Shown here one piece after another: positions 59,201-64,000 of a DNA stretch of 64,000 nucleotides. Position 1 is the first letter of the stretch, and the number at the start of each line of letters is the position of its first letter. A program made the translations under genes and the position numbers. The notes below the pieces were generated by a model. That model was not told the DNA's origin and ran no database searches. It was given only the letters and a program-made list of their open reading frames with translations. Source of the DNA: Hofstenia miamia (Eukaryota > Xenacoelomorpha > Acoela); contig SCFE01000039.1 in the NCBI GenBank assembly GCA_004352715.1, positions 1,448,231 through 1,512,230 of the forward strand. Direction: 5' to 3'.

Positions 59201-62031
59201 AATGAACTTTTGCAATATTAACTTTACAGATCAGTTTAATGAGTTGCATATAAAACTTCACACTTTAATTCTTTAAGTATACATAGAGATGTATGATTTT
59301 TACATTCTTTTATATTTGGATTCATAACAATGGCAATACTTTTGCGGTTGCTACTGCTAGACATCTTTGCATGAATTATAAGGAATTGAATGTCTAAAGT
59401 TGAACTAATTGCATGTTTTTCAATTTCGTAGAAGTTACCTGTCAATCCTGTTTCTATGAAAGAAATATTCAACTTCATTGAACAAATTGATTAGTTGATC
59501 TCTTTATGCAATGATTTGCAGACAAAAGTCTTTTATGGTACCTGTGTCGCCTTCTATAATCCTCCAACAATAACAAACAATCCACACACCGTTGGTTTAC
59601 ATTTTTATAGCTACATATCTTAGTGATTGTTAATCAATTACTTCTGACAATTCCCACTTGTCGTACCTCATAAAGATTATAAAATTTATGCTTCCATATT
59701 AATATATATCTATCAAAACGTGAAATAAAAATTTATAGACAGGCGCCATTGATGGTAACCCATTACCTAACGGTCCAAATCCGCTCATTCTTTAATGGAA
59801 TTAAGGGCTTAAACATCGAGACGGACCGCCGCTTATGCTTTATCAGCAGTATTTGTTGTTTAGTTAAATGCTCTCTTCGACAAATTTAATTCACTTTACG
59901 TTCTGCTCTTCAATTCTCAGCAGACGAGTGCCTGATAAATTTTGTACTTGAAAAATTCGAATTTCAATTAACGCTTGCATTTTAGCAATTGCCCAGTTGC
60001 ATGCTTATCTACAAGCAATGGAATGCTACTTCCCTTTTTTAAGTATTAAGTGCTAATGTAACATCCTTGTTTGTATTGACATAGATTACAGCATTGTTAC
60101 TACAAATCATATACTGTAATACATTATAAGTTTATAATGGATTTTATCTTCGAATTAGATTCAATTAATATAACCAGAAAACAAGTTGAATATTCAAAGT
60201 ATCTAAATGTCAAACTATTCGCAAAATTTCCCTAAGCTTGGATTAAAGACAATTTCAGTATCGTTTATTGTAACAAAAACCTCTTTTTTGATAATGGAAT
60301 GGAAAAATATATTTCAATAAAATTGCGTATTTGTTGTTTTCAATTGCTCTTCTTTGCTGCATTTCAACATATTCAGTCAGTTCTGAGCTGACGCTAACAT
60401 TTTTAAGTTCTGTGCTTTTAGAAAGTGGACAAGTATTAAGTCGGTGTCTCGAACTAGCTTCATTTGTAATTTCAGAATATGCTTAAATTTACTTTATAAA
60501 AATTGTAAATTACATTACACATTGAAATTGTGTAATGGGATCACTACAAGATATTTGGAGTAAATTTTAGACTTAGTAAATGATAGCATTTCATGTTCAA
60601 ATTCAAATCACATTTGAAATGAACCTTGAAATTTATTGTTTGCTTTGCATTGTCAAGTATAACATGACAGAAATACAAGAGCAGCTTCTACCTAAACCAT
60701 AAACACTAAATCCTATCATGACATGATATAAATGCCATTTTCCTGATAATGATTTTGCGGTTCCATGGAGACTTACTAAGCCCTTATAAGCAAACTATCA
60801 ACTAACCCTAATTAATAGCATTTTTTTATGTTGTTCATCATTGATGAGTTTCCCAACAATTGCAATGGTTTCTTTAAAATGTTTTAATTTTTACTGATGC
60901 GTTTTTAGAGTGCCATTATCATCATGCCAACTTCTGGTCTTCATATCAGCAAGGTGAAACAGTCACATAAAGGAAACTATACATGTATCGCTAGAAATGT
61001 GGTTGGACAACGGAAAAGCAATAGTGCTGAACTCATAATAGCAAGTACGTCTGCTCGTAGAGCTACACTTTATTCTAATATATTTTACTCTTTTGAATTT
61101 TAAGTATCAATTTTTTAGAAAGTATCAATTTCTAACAGGCCATAAATTTCAAGAATCGTATGTATTTCTGGTGTGACCAATGTACCACAAGGATGCATCC
61201 TGGCGTACATGATATTCAACCTATATATGTATTGGAATAGGAATAGTGATCACATAAATTAGGCAAAACAAAAATTGGTTTCAAAGAATGATTTTAACGA
61301 AAGAATAGTATGTTATGCGCCATTAAGCAATGACTTAGAATTAAAGTTTATTCGAAATATGGAGAAATCGTCTGGACACATACATGCGAAAAATGCAATG
61401 GTATATTACAGTGTTTTCCATAACATCAATTTGAATAGCGAGATTAATCGCTATAACGTTTAAAAAATATTATGCTTAAGTGACTAAATGGGTGCTAGTA
61501 GGGATCAATGTTTTTTATCTCTAGGACATAGATAAGATGTTGTACATTATAGTTATAGGACACATTTTATTTCAAGATGTTTATTTACGTGTATATTATT
61601 TGAATATCATTTATATTTTTTACTTTGATGGTTCAAAATTCCTTTCATTTCTAATTTCAATAGAAGGTCTTAAAATTGTACTATGAACTGTTATGGTTTA
61701 GTTAACGGTCAATGGTCAGAGTGGAGTTCCTTCAGTCAGTGCTCATCTCCATGTGGACGGGCTACAAGGGAGCGAAAACGGAAATGCAATAACCCACGAC
61801 CCTCAAATGGTGGTAATTTCTGTGTAGGAAAAAGCATAGACACAGAAATATGTACCACACCCTGTGTCGTAGATGGCGGCTGGTCCGATTGGGAGTCCTG
61901 GGCAGTTTGTAGTCCAAGTTGTGTTCAGCATAGAAGTCGATCTTGCAATAATCCAAAACCTCTGAATGGACGAGATTGTTCTGGAGGTGTTCTTGAAGCC
62001 CAGAACTGCACAGGGGGCTATTGTAAAAAAG
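30536..62031 (+). CDS. UNC5: UNC5-type netrin receptor, ectodomain exons (3' end beyond window)
   Basis: Proposed exons: 30536-30608, 37004-37083, 52181-52256, 55999-56136, 59025-59170, 60909-61044, 61702-62031; all splice phases agree, giving 326 residues. Residues 1-24 are a signal peptide. A divergent Ig1 has likely disulfide C36-C100. Ig2 has C147, W160 and C197 with KGNYTC. TSP1 repeats lie at 218-271 and about 272-324, with WSEW and WSDWESW C-mannosylation-type motifs. The order Ig-Ig-TSP1-TSP1 and the second TSP1 ending in NCTGGYC are characteristic of UNC5 receptors, which mediate netrin repulsion and act as dependence receptors at the plasma membrane. Transmembrane, ZU5, UPA and death-domain exons must lie to the right of the window. 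Exons from 59025 on are firm; the first three are inferred. Confidence 0.85.
31667..31705. repeat. (TA)n microsatellite
   Basis: A pure TA dinucleotide tract in the proposed first UNC5 intron. Confidence 0.95.
32335..32716. repeat. (TTA)n tract running into a 332-base gap
   Basis: Trinucleotide TTA repeats at 32335-32384 run directly into the N run 32385-32716, which ends in a TA tract (32717-32728). The gap was probably caused by simple sequence. Confidence 0.95.
33170..33540. promoter_or_regulatory. Candidate enhancer in UNC5 intron 1
   Basis: An island of less AT-rich unique sequence with dense homeodomain-type words (CCAATTAATTGCTTGCTGAT, GCGATTAACG), a POU octamer ATGCAAAT (33504-33511) and TGACAGC. 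There is no open frame. The regulatory role is inference from motif density and location only. Confidence 0.25.
33584..34050 (-). mobile_element. hAT (TTF/ZMYM-type) transposase C-terminus remnant
   Basis: On the minus strand about 34000-33840 reads RLFSTVNRVLTEFRKSMATN, then RLKHLALLPFKKELTKELD and REEIVKIFCSKLRRLEG. This is the C-terminal dimerisation region seen in TTF/ZMYM1-like hAT proteins (S-x-x-R-I-K, R-L-x-x-L-A-L-L-x-I, then R-R-L). CAGTAGCGTAGACAG at 33584, followed by AAGAGGGGCA, resembles a hAT terminal repeat. The 10-mer ATAAATGTAA occurs left of it (33572) and at 34076, which may be a target-site remnant. An exact copy of 33784-34369 is present at 35207-35792. Confidence 0.6.
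35207..35792 (+). repeat. Exact 586-bp copy of 33784-34369 between two Ns
   Basis: Single Ns at 35206 and 35793 bracket a segment that appears identical to 33784-34369. Identity in otherwise diverged repeat-rich DNA, with N at both borders, points to an assembly artefact. Confidence 0.9.
36440..36575. promoter_or_regulatory. Candidate enhancer upstream of UNC5 exon 2
   Basis: A GC-elevated island contains an 8-bp inverted repeat ACTTTCGC ... GCGAAAGT around TTAATCGACAG, then TTTCGACGGAGCTTTCGGCT and an E-box CAGGTG. It is not open in any useful frame. The role is inferred. Confidence 0.25.
37004..37083 (+). CDS. UNC5: UNC5 candidate exon 2 (start of Ig1)
   Basis: Acceptor TCTATGCTAATAG, donor CTG|GTAAGG. 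In the required phase 1 entry it encodes KDDGIVELSQCTNTIIMNLV then LTIKQL, and exits in phase 0. V-E-L-S-Q-C looks like the B-strand V-x-L-x-C of an Ig domain. The acidic start recalls the acidic linker before Ig1 in vertebrate UNC5. Confidence 0.5.
38040..38175. promoter_or_regulatory. Candidate enhancer, UNC5 intron 2
   Basis: A less AT-rich patch with CCGCTAATTAAGGGCCGGCC and AAACGTAAACGAAGCGTGTC. It contains homeodomain and forkhead-like words but has no coding frame. Low confidence. Confidence 0.2.
38420..38547. repeat. Minisatellite, about 2.6 copies of a 46-bp unit
   Basis: Units share AAAATCC, then TAGC followed by ACAAAA, then CTGACAAA and TTT-GAC. They begin near 38424, 38470 and 38516. 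The copies are diverged. A minus-strand frame across it (38340-38561) is a by-product of the repeat. Confidence 0.6.
38900..39115. promoter_or_regulatory. Candidate enhancer, UNC5 intron 2
   Basis: A GC-elevated unique block with SOX-type AACATTGTTCATG, Hox-type CCAATAAATTACGG, GATTAGCG and GAGATTATTCGC. There is no open frame across it. The inference rests on composition and motif clustering within a long intron of an axon-guidance gene. Confidence 0.3.
39752..39890 (-). CDS. Isolated coding fragment, unidentified, bounded by Ns
   Basis: On the minus strand all 45 codons are open, reading MRVSFAFAQSAQTLQDIQDI, then WTEIKATKDPESDWPQLHIC and SPNSV. GC content is near 50%, unlike anything around it, and codon use looks like a real exon. 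Both borders are single Ns, so neither start nor end is known. I do not recognise the protein. It may come from another locus or from contaminant DNA. Confidence 0.45.
40098..40160. repeat. (AT)n tract and 21-base gap
   Basis: An AT dinucleotide run ends in the N run 40140-40160. A related AT block with TTTGTTTATATATATA repeats lies at 40288-40366. Confidence 0.95.
42927..42954. repeat. (AT)n microsatellite
   Basis: A short AT dinucleotide tract. Confidence 0.95.
43480..43930. promoter_or_regulatory. Candidate enhancer cluster, UNC5 intron 2
   Basis: This block is less AT-rich than its surroundings and is crowded with homeodomain/CCAAT-like words: AGCCAATCAAAACG, CCAATAAAATTA, TATTGATTGGTCACC, GTCAATTAATCACC, TGATTGATTATCC and CTAATCAATTGG. 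A 100-codon frame at 43485-43787 exists, but its product has no recognisable fold and no splice context. I therefore favour non-coding regulatory sequence. Confidence 0.3.
43952..43977. other. Perfect 9-bp hairpin
   Basis: CAAGGCGAC, loop CCTTAAGT, GTCGCCTTG. The stem is perfect and GC-rich inside AT-rich DNA. The function is unknown. Confidence 0.6.
44000..45131. other. Intron 2 continuation, nothing firm
   Basis: 44690-44840 is somewhat GC-richer and includes AGAAGTCCCGACTTCT, a short inverted repeat, but shows no gene. The rest is AT-rich. Confidence 0.4.
45132..45571. other. Assembly gap (408 N) ending in (TA)n
   Basis: N run 45132-45539 followed by a TA tract to 45571. Simple sequence probably caused the gap. 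Confidence 0.98.
46275..46490 (-). repeat. Repeat copy carrying the empty hAT insertion site
   Basis: The reverse complement aligns to 1-35 plus 366 to about 575. At the point where the hAT MITE sits in the first copy, this copy reads CTTCATCCTTAGTATTTGTT without interruption. Confidence 0.75.
46690..46990 (+). repeat. Diverged repeat related to 27480-27600
   Basis: GCAGATTGCATTTTGCTATT, TTAGAAATCACTTCATTAAA and TACCACATGTATCCTAC find close counterparts at 27482-27570. AATGTTTTCGTGCTGGCATC near 46942 resembles GTTTCCTCGTGTTGGCACC near 28285. This indicates an old dispersed element. Confidence 0.5.
47480..48050 (-). pseudogene. Mariner-like transposase pseudogene, copy 1
   Basis: The minus strand shows an HTH-like start (FIVLARVGYSDSNIVKITKL), then YDIFNTSSSLERL and, after loss of the middle, FRVVASDGTMMPPHFFKAEQ followed by RINTKEYIKILKDVFLP. 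Next come VAYVQDCTLTW (region of the second catalytic Asp) and, after a frameshift, PDLNVLDYFVWTIVQTNVD, matching the P-D-L-N-P-L-D-Y motif of mariner-like DDE enzymes. Stops, frameshifts and an internal deletion make it inactive. Confidence 0.75.
48535..48906 (-). other. 123-codon open frame kept in both duplicate copies, doubtful
   Basis: The frame starts MTEIDSKVYPCIPEQLLSMW. Its counterpart at 49976-50347 is also fully open. The few differences I can compare are mostly amino-acid changing (Pro/Gln, Ala/Thr, Asp/Glu, Met/Ile, Ile/Phe, Thr/Ala), which argues against selection on a protein. It resembles no family I know. Confidence 0.2.
49125..49440 (-). pseudogene. Mariner-like transposase pseudogene, copy 2 (partial)
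   Basis: The same region as copy 1 (MPPHFFKAEQRINTKEYIK visible), starting at the N at 49083. The C-terminal DDE part is missing because the duplicate segment begins inside the gene. Confidence 0.7.
50530..52040. other. AT-rich intron DNA, nothing recognised
   Basis: Short acceptor-like strings occur (for example CTTCCTTTTCCAG near 51690), but no frame after them is open for long. Confidence 0.45.
52042..54026. repeat. 992-bp segment present twice across a single N
   Basis: 52042-53033 and 53035-54026 have the same length and are almost identical; I noticed two substitutions (GTTTGATTG/GTTTGGTTG and CTAATTACC/CTATTTACC). The N at 53034 marks the join. An assembly duplication of two alleles is likely. 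It duplicates the candidate UNC5 exon 3. Confidence 0.9.
52181..52256 (+). CDS. UNC5: UNC5 candidate exon 3 (middle of Ig1)
   Basis: Acceptor CTATGTTTTCCAG, donor AAAA|GTAAAT. In phase 0 it encodes ALPQIKVIDASLKIIIEQDY then QFVEK, and exits in phase 1. Its entry phase fits candidate exon 2 and its exit phase fits exon 4. The alternating hydrophobic pattern suits beta strands. The same exon appears again at 53174-53249 in the duplicated patch. Confidence 0.45.
54037..54460 (+). pseudogene. Decayed coding segment, perhaps retroelement-derived
   Basis: Three open pieces follow each other on the + strand: DDFQMHEALADEAPLSTLHG then DVFN; IEFALEKLLEKAASTARMTK then RQTSKALEFSTSSLILS; and QRLRTHITRLLLKLSKVLDD then NKEV, continuing past stops as RFFK and LRQTVISLLENK. 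The helical, charged composition and the R-T-H-I-T-R-L segment recall gag-like regions of BEL/Pao-type elements, but I cannot confirm this. Stops between pieces show decay. Confidence 0.35.
54735..55410 (-). mobile_element. GC-rich retrotransposon fragment with ATT-type tail
   Basis: This block is far less AT-rich than its flanks. On the minus strand it ends GATCAGCGCGCCAGGAGTCA followed by CTATATTATTATCATTATTA, like the 3' end and tail of a non-LTR element. Upstream are CGACTGAAGTTCGGGATTCG and CCTCGCGGTGGTTCCCGG. No open frame survives. The family is not identified. Confidence 0.4.
55999..56136 (+). CDS. UNC5: UNC5 exon 4 (end of Ig1)
   Basis: It encodes MQLSKHYILALKFTSKNTDH, then VACKCKGESSDNQFIFSKKA and KVARA, and ends GGGCAT|GTAAGA in phase 1. 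The C-x-C of VACKC parallels the C-Q-C of vertebrate UNC5 Ig1. The end K-V-A-R-A-Y, made with the next exon, parallels Y-V-R-I-A-Y at the Ig1-Ig2 junction. A second acceptor at CATTTTAG|CT (exon starting 56029) is in the same phase and would drop 10 residues; the longer form gives a normal Ig length. Confidence 0.7.
56176..56204. repeat. (TA)n microsatellite
   Basis: A TA dinucleotide tract in UNC5 intron 4. Confidence 0.95.
57103..57244 (+). repeat. 71-bp tandem duplication
   Basis: GTCTGAAGAACTCTGCAATT to ATTTCTT repeats at 57103-57173 and 57174-57244 with one visible substitution (AGTAAAAA/AGTGAAAA). No N separates them. Confidence 0.9.
57503..58000. repeat. About 240-bp segment duplicated across an 11-N gap
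   Basis: 57503-57745 and 57757-58000 align from ATGAAAGAGGCTTGTGTG to TGAATCTTT. Each copy has a block the other lacks (GGGGTGCGCTGCTACCTGA in the first, GGACCTCTTATGTCC in the second). This fits two alleles assembled in series. Confidence 0.85.
58170..59020. other. UNC5 intron 4 DNA, nothing recognised
   Basis: AT-rich with no supported feature until the exon 5 acceptor. Confidence 0.5.
59025..59170 (+). CDS. UNC5: UNC5 exon 5 (first half of Ig2)
   Basis: Acceptor ATGTATTTTAG, donor ACCGAT|GTAAGC. It encodes IKDHFAQWPLSQRTELGKTA, then TFYCKPPKAYPDAIVSWEKD and GKPIDLTD. The Ig B-strand cysteine (FYC), the PP pair as in vertebrate C-R-P-P-E-G, and the C-strand tryptophan (VSW) are in place. 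Confidence 0.92.
59740..59960. promoter_or_regulatory. Candidate enhancer in UNC5 intron 5
   Basis: A less AT-rich island in the intron that splits Ig2, with GGCGCCATTGATGG, GGAATTAAGGGCTTAAAC, GACGGACCGCCGCTTATG and GATA-type TTTATCAGCAG. It is not coding. Low confidence. Confidence 0.25.
60909..61044 (+). CDS. UNC5: UNC5 exon 6 (second half of Ig2)
   Basis: Acceptor GCGTTTTTAG, donor AGCAA|GTACGT, phase 0 to 1. It encodes SAIIIMPTSGLHISKVKQSH, then KGNYTCIARNVVGQRKSNSA and ELIIA. KGNYTCIARN is the F-strand signature of an I-set Ig domain, and VVGQRKS parallels I-V-A-K-R-K-S of vertebrate UNC5. Confidence 0.95.
61150..61245 (+). pseudogene. LINE reverse transcriptase fragment in UNC5 intron 6
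   Basis: The + strand reads GVTNVPQGCILAYMIFNLYM, matching the G-V-P-Q-G-S-x-L-x-P-x-x-F-N-L-Y block of non-LTR reverse transcriptases. Just upstream, in another frame, is FLTGHKFQESYVF. The rest of the element is not recognisable. Confidence 0.6.
61702..62031 (+). CDS. UNC5: UNC5 exon 7 (two thrombospondin type 1 repeats)
   Basis: Acceptor GTTATGGTTTAG; the nearer upstream AG at 61663 would run into a stop. Donor AAAAAAG|GTACGT, phase 1 to 1. TSP1-1 contains NGQWSEWSSFSQCSSPCG and RERKRKCNNPRPSNGG; TSP1-2 contains VDGGWSDWESWAVCSPSC and CNNPKPLNGRDCSGG, ending QNCTGGYC. Each repeat has six cysteines. Both repeats share one exon. Confidence 0.97.
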
Positions 62032-62039
62032 GTACGTTT

Positions 62040-62745
62040 CGAAGAAACGATACATCTTATCTAATTCTAATATTTTGACATGGTTGTTCTCGTTAGCTAA
62101 ATTTCTGAATTGATTAAATGTGTGGAAGAGATATTATTTGTTTTTGAACAAGTGTATATGATGTTTTTACGATGTCATATTGATAGCTGAGATTATTGAT
62201 TTCCATTGAATTATTCATACAAATCATGTTACTGACATTTGAAAATATAGAAGTCAGTGTTCGATTCGACGAAAGCATAAATTGTGGCATAATTAGATTT
62301 GCGATGCATTTAATTCACATTCACCAAATTTTCTTTTTATGTAAATACTGGCGTTCTTTAAGGCAACATTGCTGAATTGAATCTTTAAAGAAAATTATCT
62401 GATTTATTCTCCCATCTCATAATCGCTTGATCGCATGTCGCCATCCTGAAAATAAATATAATCTCGTTACATTTCAATAGTCATAAAGCCAACCATCCAC
62501 TACGTGGCTTAATGTTTGCTTTAAAATTTAAGCGTTATTTTTATAAACTGTAGGAGTGATTTTTTTCAATTTCTATGGAATAACTTTTAAATGGGTGGTC
62601 AAAAAAAGTTCATACCTTTTAAAGATGTTATTCAAATTGGAAATATTTTGTAAATTCATTCAATAAATTTAGTAGGACATCTTCCACAATTCCCCATATT
62701 AATTCGAATCTGATAAATATATCTAACCCAATAATAATAATAATA
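62040..62745. other. UNC5 intron 7 DNA, nothing recognised
   Basis: AT-rich with no supported feature up to the gap. Confidence 0.5.
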
Positions 62746-62939
62746 NNNNNNNNNNNNNNNNNNNNNNNNNNNNNNNNNNNNNNNNNNNNNNNNNNNNNNN
62801 NNNNNNNNNNNNNNNNNNNNNNNNNNNNNNNNNNNNNNNNNNNNNNNNNNNNNNNNNNNNNNNNNNNNNNNNNNNNNNNNNNNNNNNNNNNNNNNNNNNN
62901 NNNNNNNNNNNNNNNNNNNNNNNNNNNNNNNNNNNNNNN

Positions 62940-62966
<27 letters not shown>
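62746..62966. other. Assembly gap (194 N) between ATA and TA repeats
   Basis: (ATA)n at 62730-62745, N run 62746-62939, (TA)n to 62966. Confidence 0.98.
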
Positions 62967-62970
<4 letters not shown>

Positions 62971-64000
62971 ATTTTGTGCAAAAAATAAAATAAAATTGAG
63001 TTCGACTGATTTAAAAGGAAAGTGATAAATTTTGAATAATTTTGAGTAACCTGAAATTGATGGCATTAAATGAAGAAATATTTTTATCAACCTAATAGCT
63101 CATATATAGTTATATTATTATGGATGAGATTTGACAACATTATTTAAATCCAAGTCAGTCTTAGTAAAAATGTAGGTTATGCGAATCCACTATTCTATTT
63201 ATGCTTACTTTTCAAGTATTTGAAGTCTATAATTGAAATGGGAAGTTTTGCTATTATTGTTTCAGAATATGTTAATCTTTGCATGACCTAGTTTATTACA
63301 GAAACAGTGTGAGCAGGTTGTAAACAGAATATGTACATATCTGTAATTTATATATATTTATTAAATTATATATATATATAATTCATTTAAGATGTGCTAA
63401 TAACATTCACAAAATAGTACTTCTTCAAATTTTTTATCTATGTGTTGTGTTAGCAATCCTAAATGTAGTAATCAAAATTCATCCCCATGTGTTTCTTTTG
63501 TATGCAGATATCATAATTGATTATTTTAAAAAATAGGGCTAAATTTCAACAATCTTTGGTTAATTGGCATGTTCTGTATATTCTCTGAACATCTCAGGAT
63601 GGATCATGGTATAATTAAGCTGTAAATATGTTTTAAGATTGCTTTGAATAGGCGTTCCAGTATAATAATGGAAATTATTTCAACTTTATCTTCAAAGATA
63701 TAATTTTCATGAATATCATTTGAAAATAATCAAAGATTTATTCGAGGCTGAGGTACTTGGCAGAGATCAAAAATCTCCGAATGTTTTTTCTACAATCATT
63801 AATATTTTTTAATCTTATTTCCGGCAGATTTATGCGTTAGCTTTATTGGATTTGTTCACAAATAATTATGGTTTCATATTCTGTTTATAGGCTGATCATT
63901 AAATATAGTTGTTGATTCAATGTCGGTCACTTGGCTTATTTATACTTTTAGGGATTATTTCCCCTGTGAAGTATGTTCTGTGAAAATATGTGTCAAATTT
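62967..64000. other. UNC5 intron 7 continuation
   Basis: AT-rich. A possible 19-nt micro-exon near the right edge (after TTTATACTTTTAG, before GTATGT) is too short to support. No transmembrane exon is visible before the window ends. Confidence 0.5.

Noticed and set aside
63952-63970. Possible 19-nt UNC5 micro-exon before GTATGT
   Set aside because: Too short to distinguish from chance. It does not encode a transmembrane start and leaves the frame in a phase that cannot be tested within the window.
1-64000. CRISPR arrays, operons, tRNA or rRNA genes
   Set aside because: No spaced direct-repeat array, cloverleaf-like or rRNA-like sequence was noticed. The window is clearly eukaryotic.

Overview
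The window looks like nuclear DNA of an AT-rich invertebrate animal. It has spliced genes with GT-AG introns, long AT-rich intergenic and intronic DNA, several DNA-transposon families (hAT, Tc1/mariner), decayed non-LTR retrotransposons and many (AT)n and (ATT)n tracts. The phylum cannot be read from the sequence. No bacterial features (operons, CRISPR, IS elements) are present. Six N runs (760-1759, 32385-32716, 40140-40160, 45132-45539, 57746-57756, 62746-62939) and about ten single Ns mark assembly joins. Several joins carry duplicated patches that look like assembly artefacts.

Two genes are well supported, both on the + strand. (1) INTS12, Integrator complex subunit 12, 4481-12719: six exons, complete, 342 residues, with a full C4HC3 PHD finger and a lysine-rich C-terminus. 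(2) An UNC5-type netrin receptor, entering around 30536 and running off the right edge. Its second Ig domain (59025-61044) and two thrombospondin type 1 repeats (61702-62031) are clear. Further upstream I propose a signal-peptide exon (30536-30608) and three exons of a divergent first Ig domain (37004-37083, 52181-52256, 55999-56136). Their splice phases all agree, giving 326 residues of ectodomain so far. The transmembrane, ZU5 and death-domain exons lie outside the window.

Layout. 1-575: a repeat-family copy interrupted by a hAT MITE. 760-1759: gap, followed by a minus-strand coding fragment (1760-1976). 2100-4350: decayed LINE pieces. 4481-12719: INTS12, whose introns hold a Tc1-like MITE, an orphan decayed coding piece and hAT-like non-autonomous elements. 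14695-20190: a transposon cluster (Tc1-like transposase pseudogene, LINE RT and endonuclease, hAT transposase). 23250-28653: hAT MITE, tandem duplication, TIR element and a nearly perfect foldback element. 30536-64000: UNC5 locus with very long introns containing GC-elevated islands that could be enhancers, a second hAT pseudogene, a mariner pseudogene present twice, and assembly duplications.

I found no convincing new biological system. The most useful results are the phase-consistent UNC5 N-terminus, the pre-insertion (empty) site for the first hAT MITE, the 109-8-109 foldback element, a stray coding fragment trapped between two Ns at 39752-39890, and the duplicated assembly patches.
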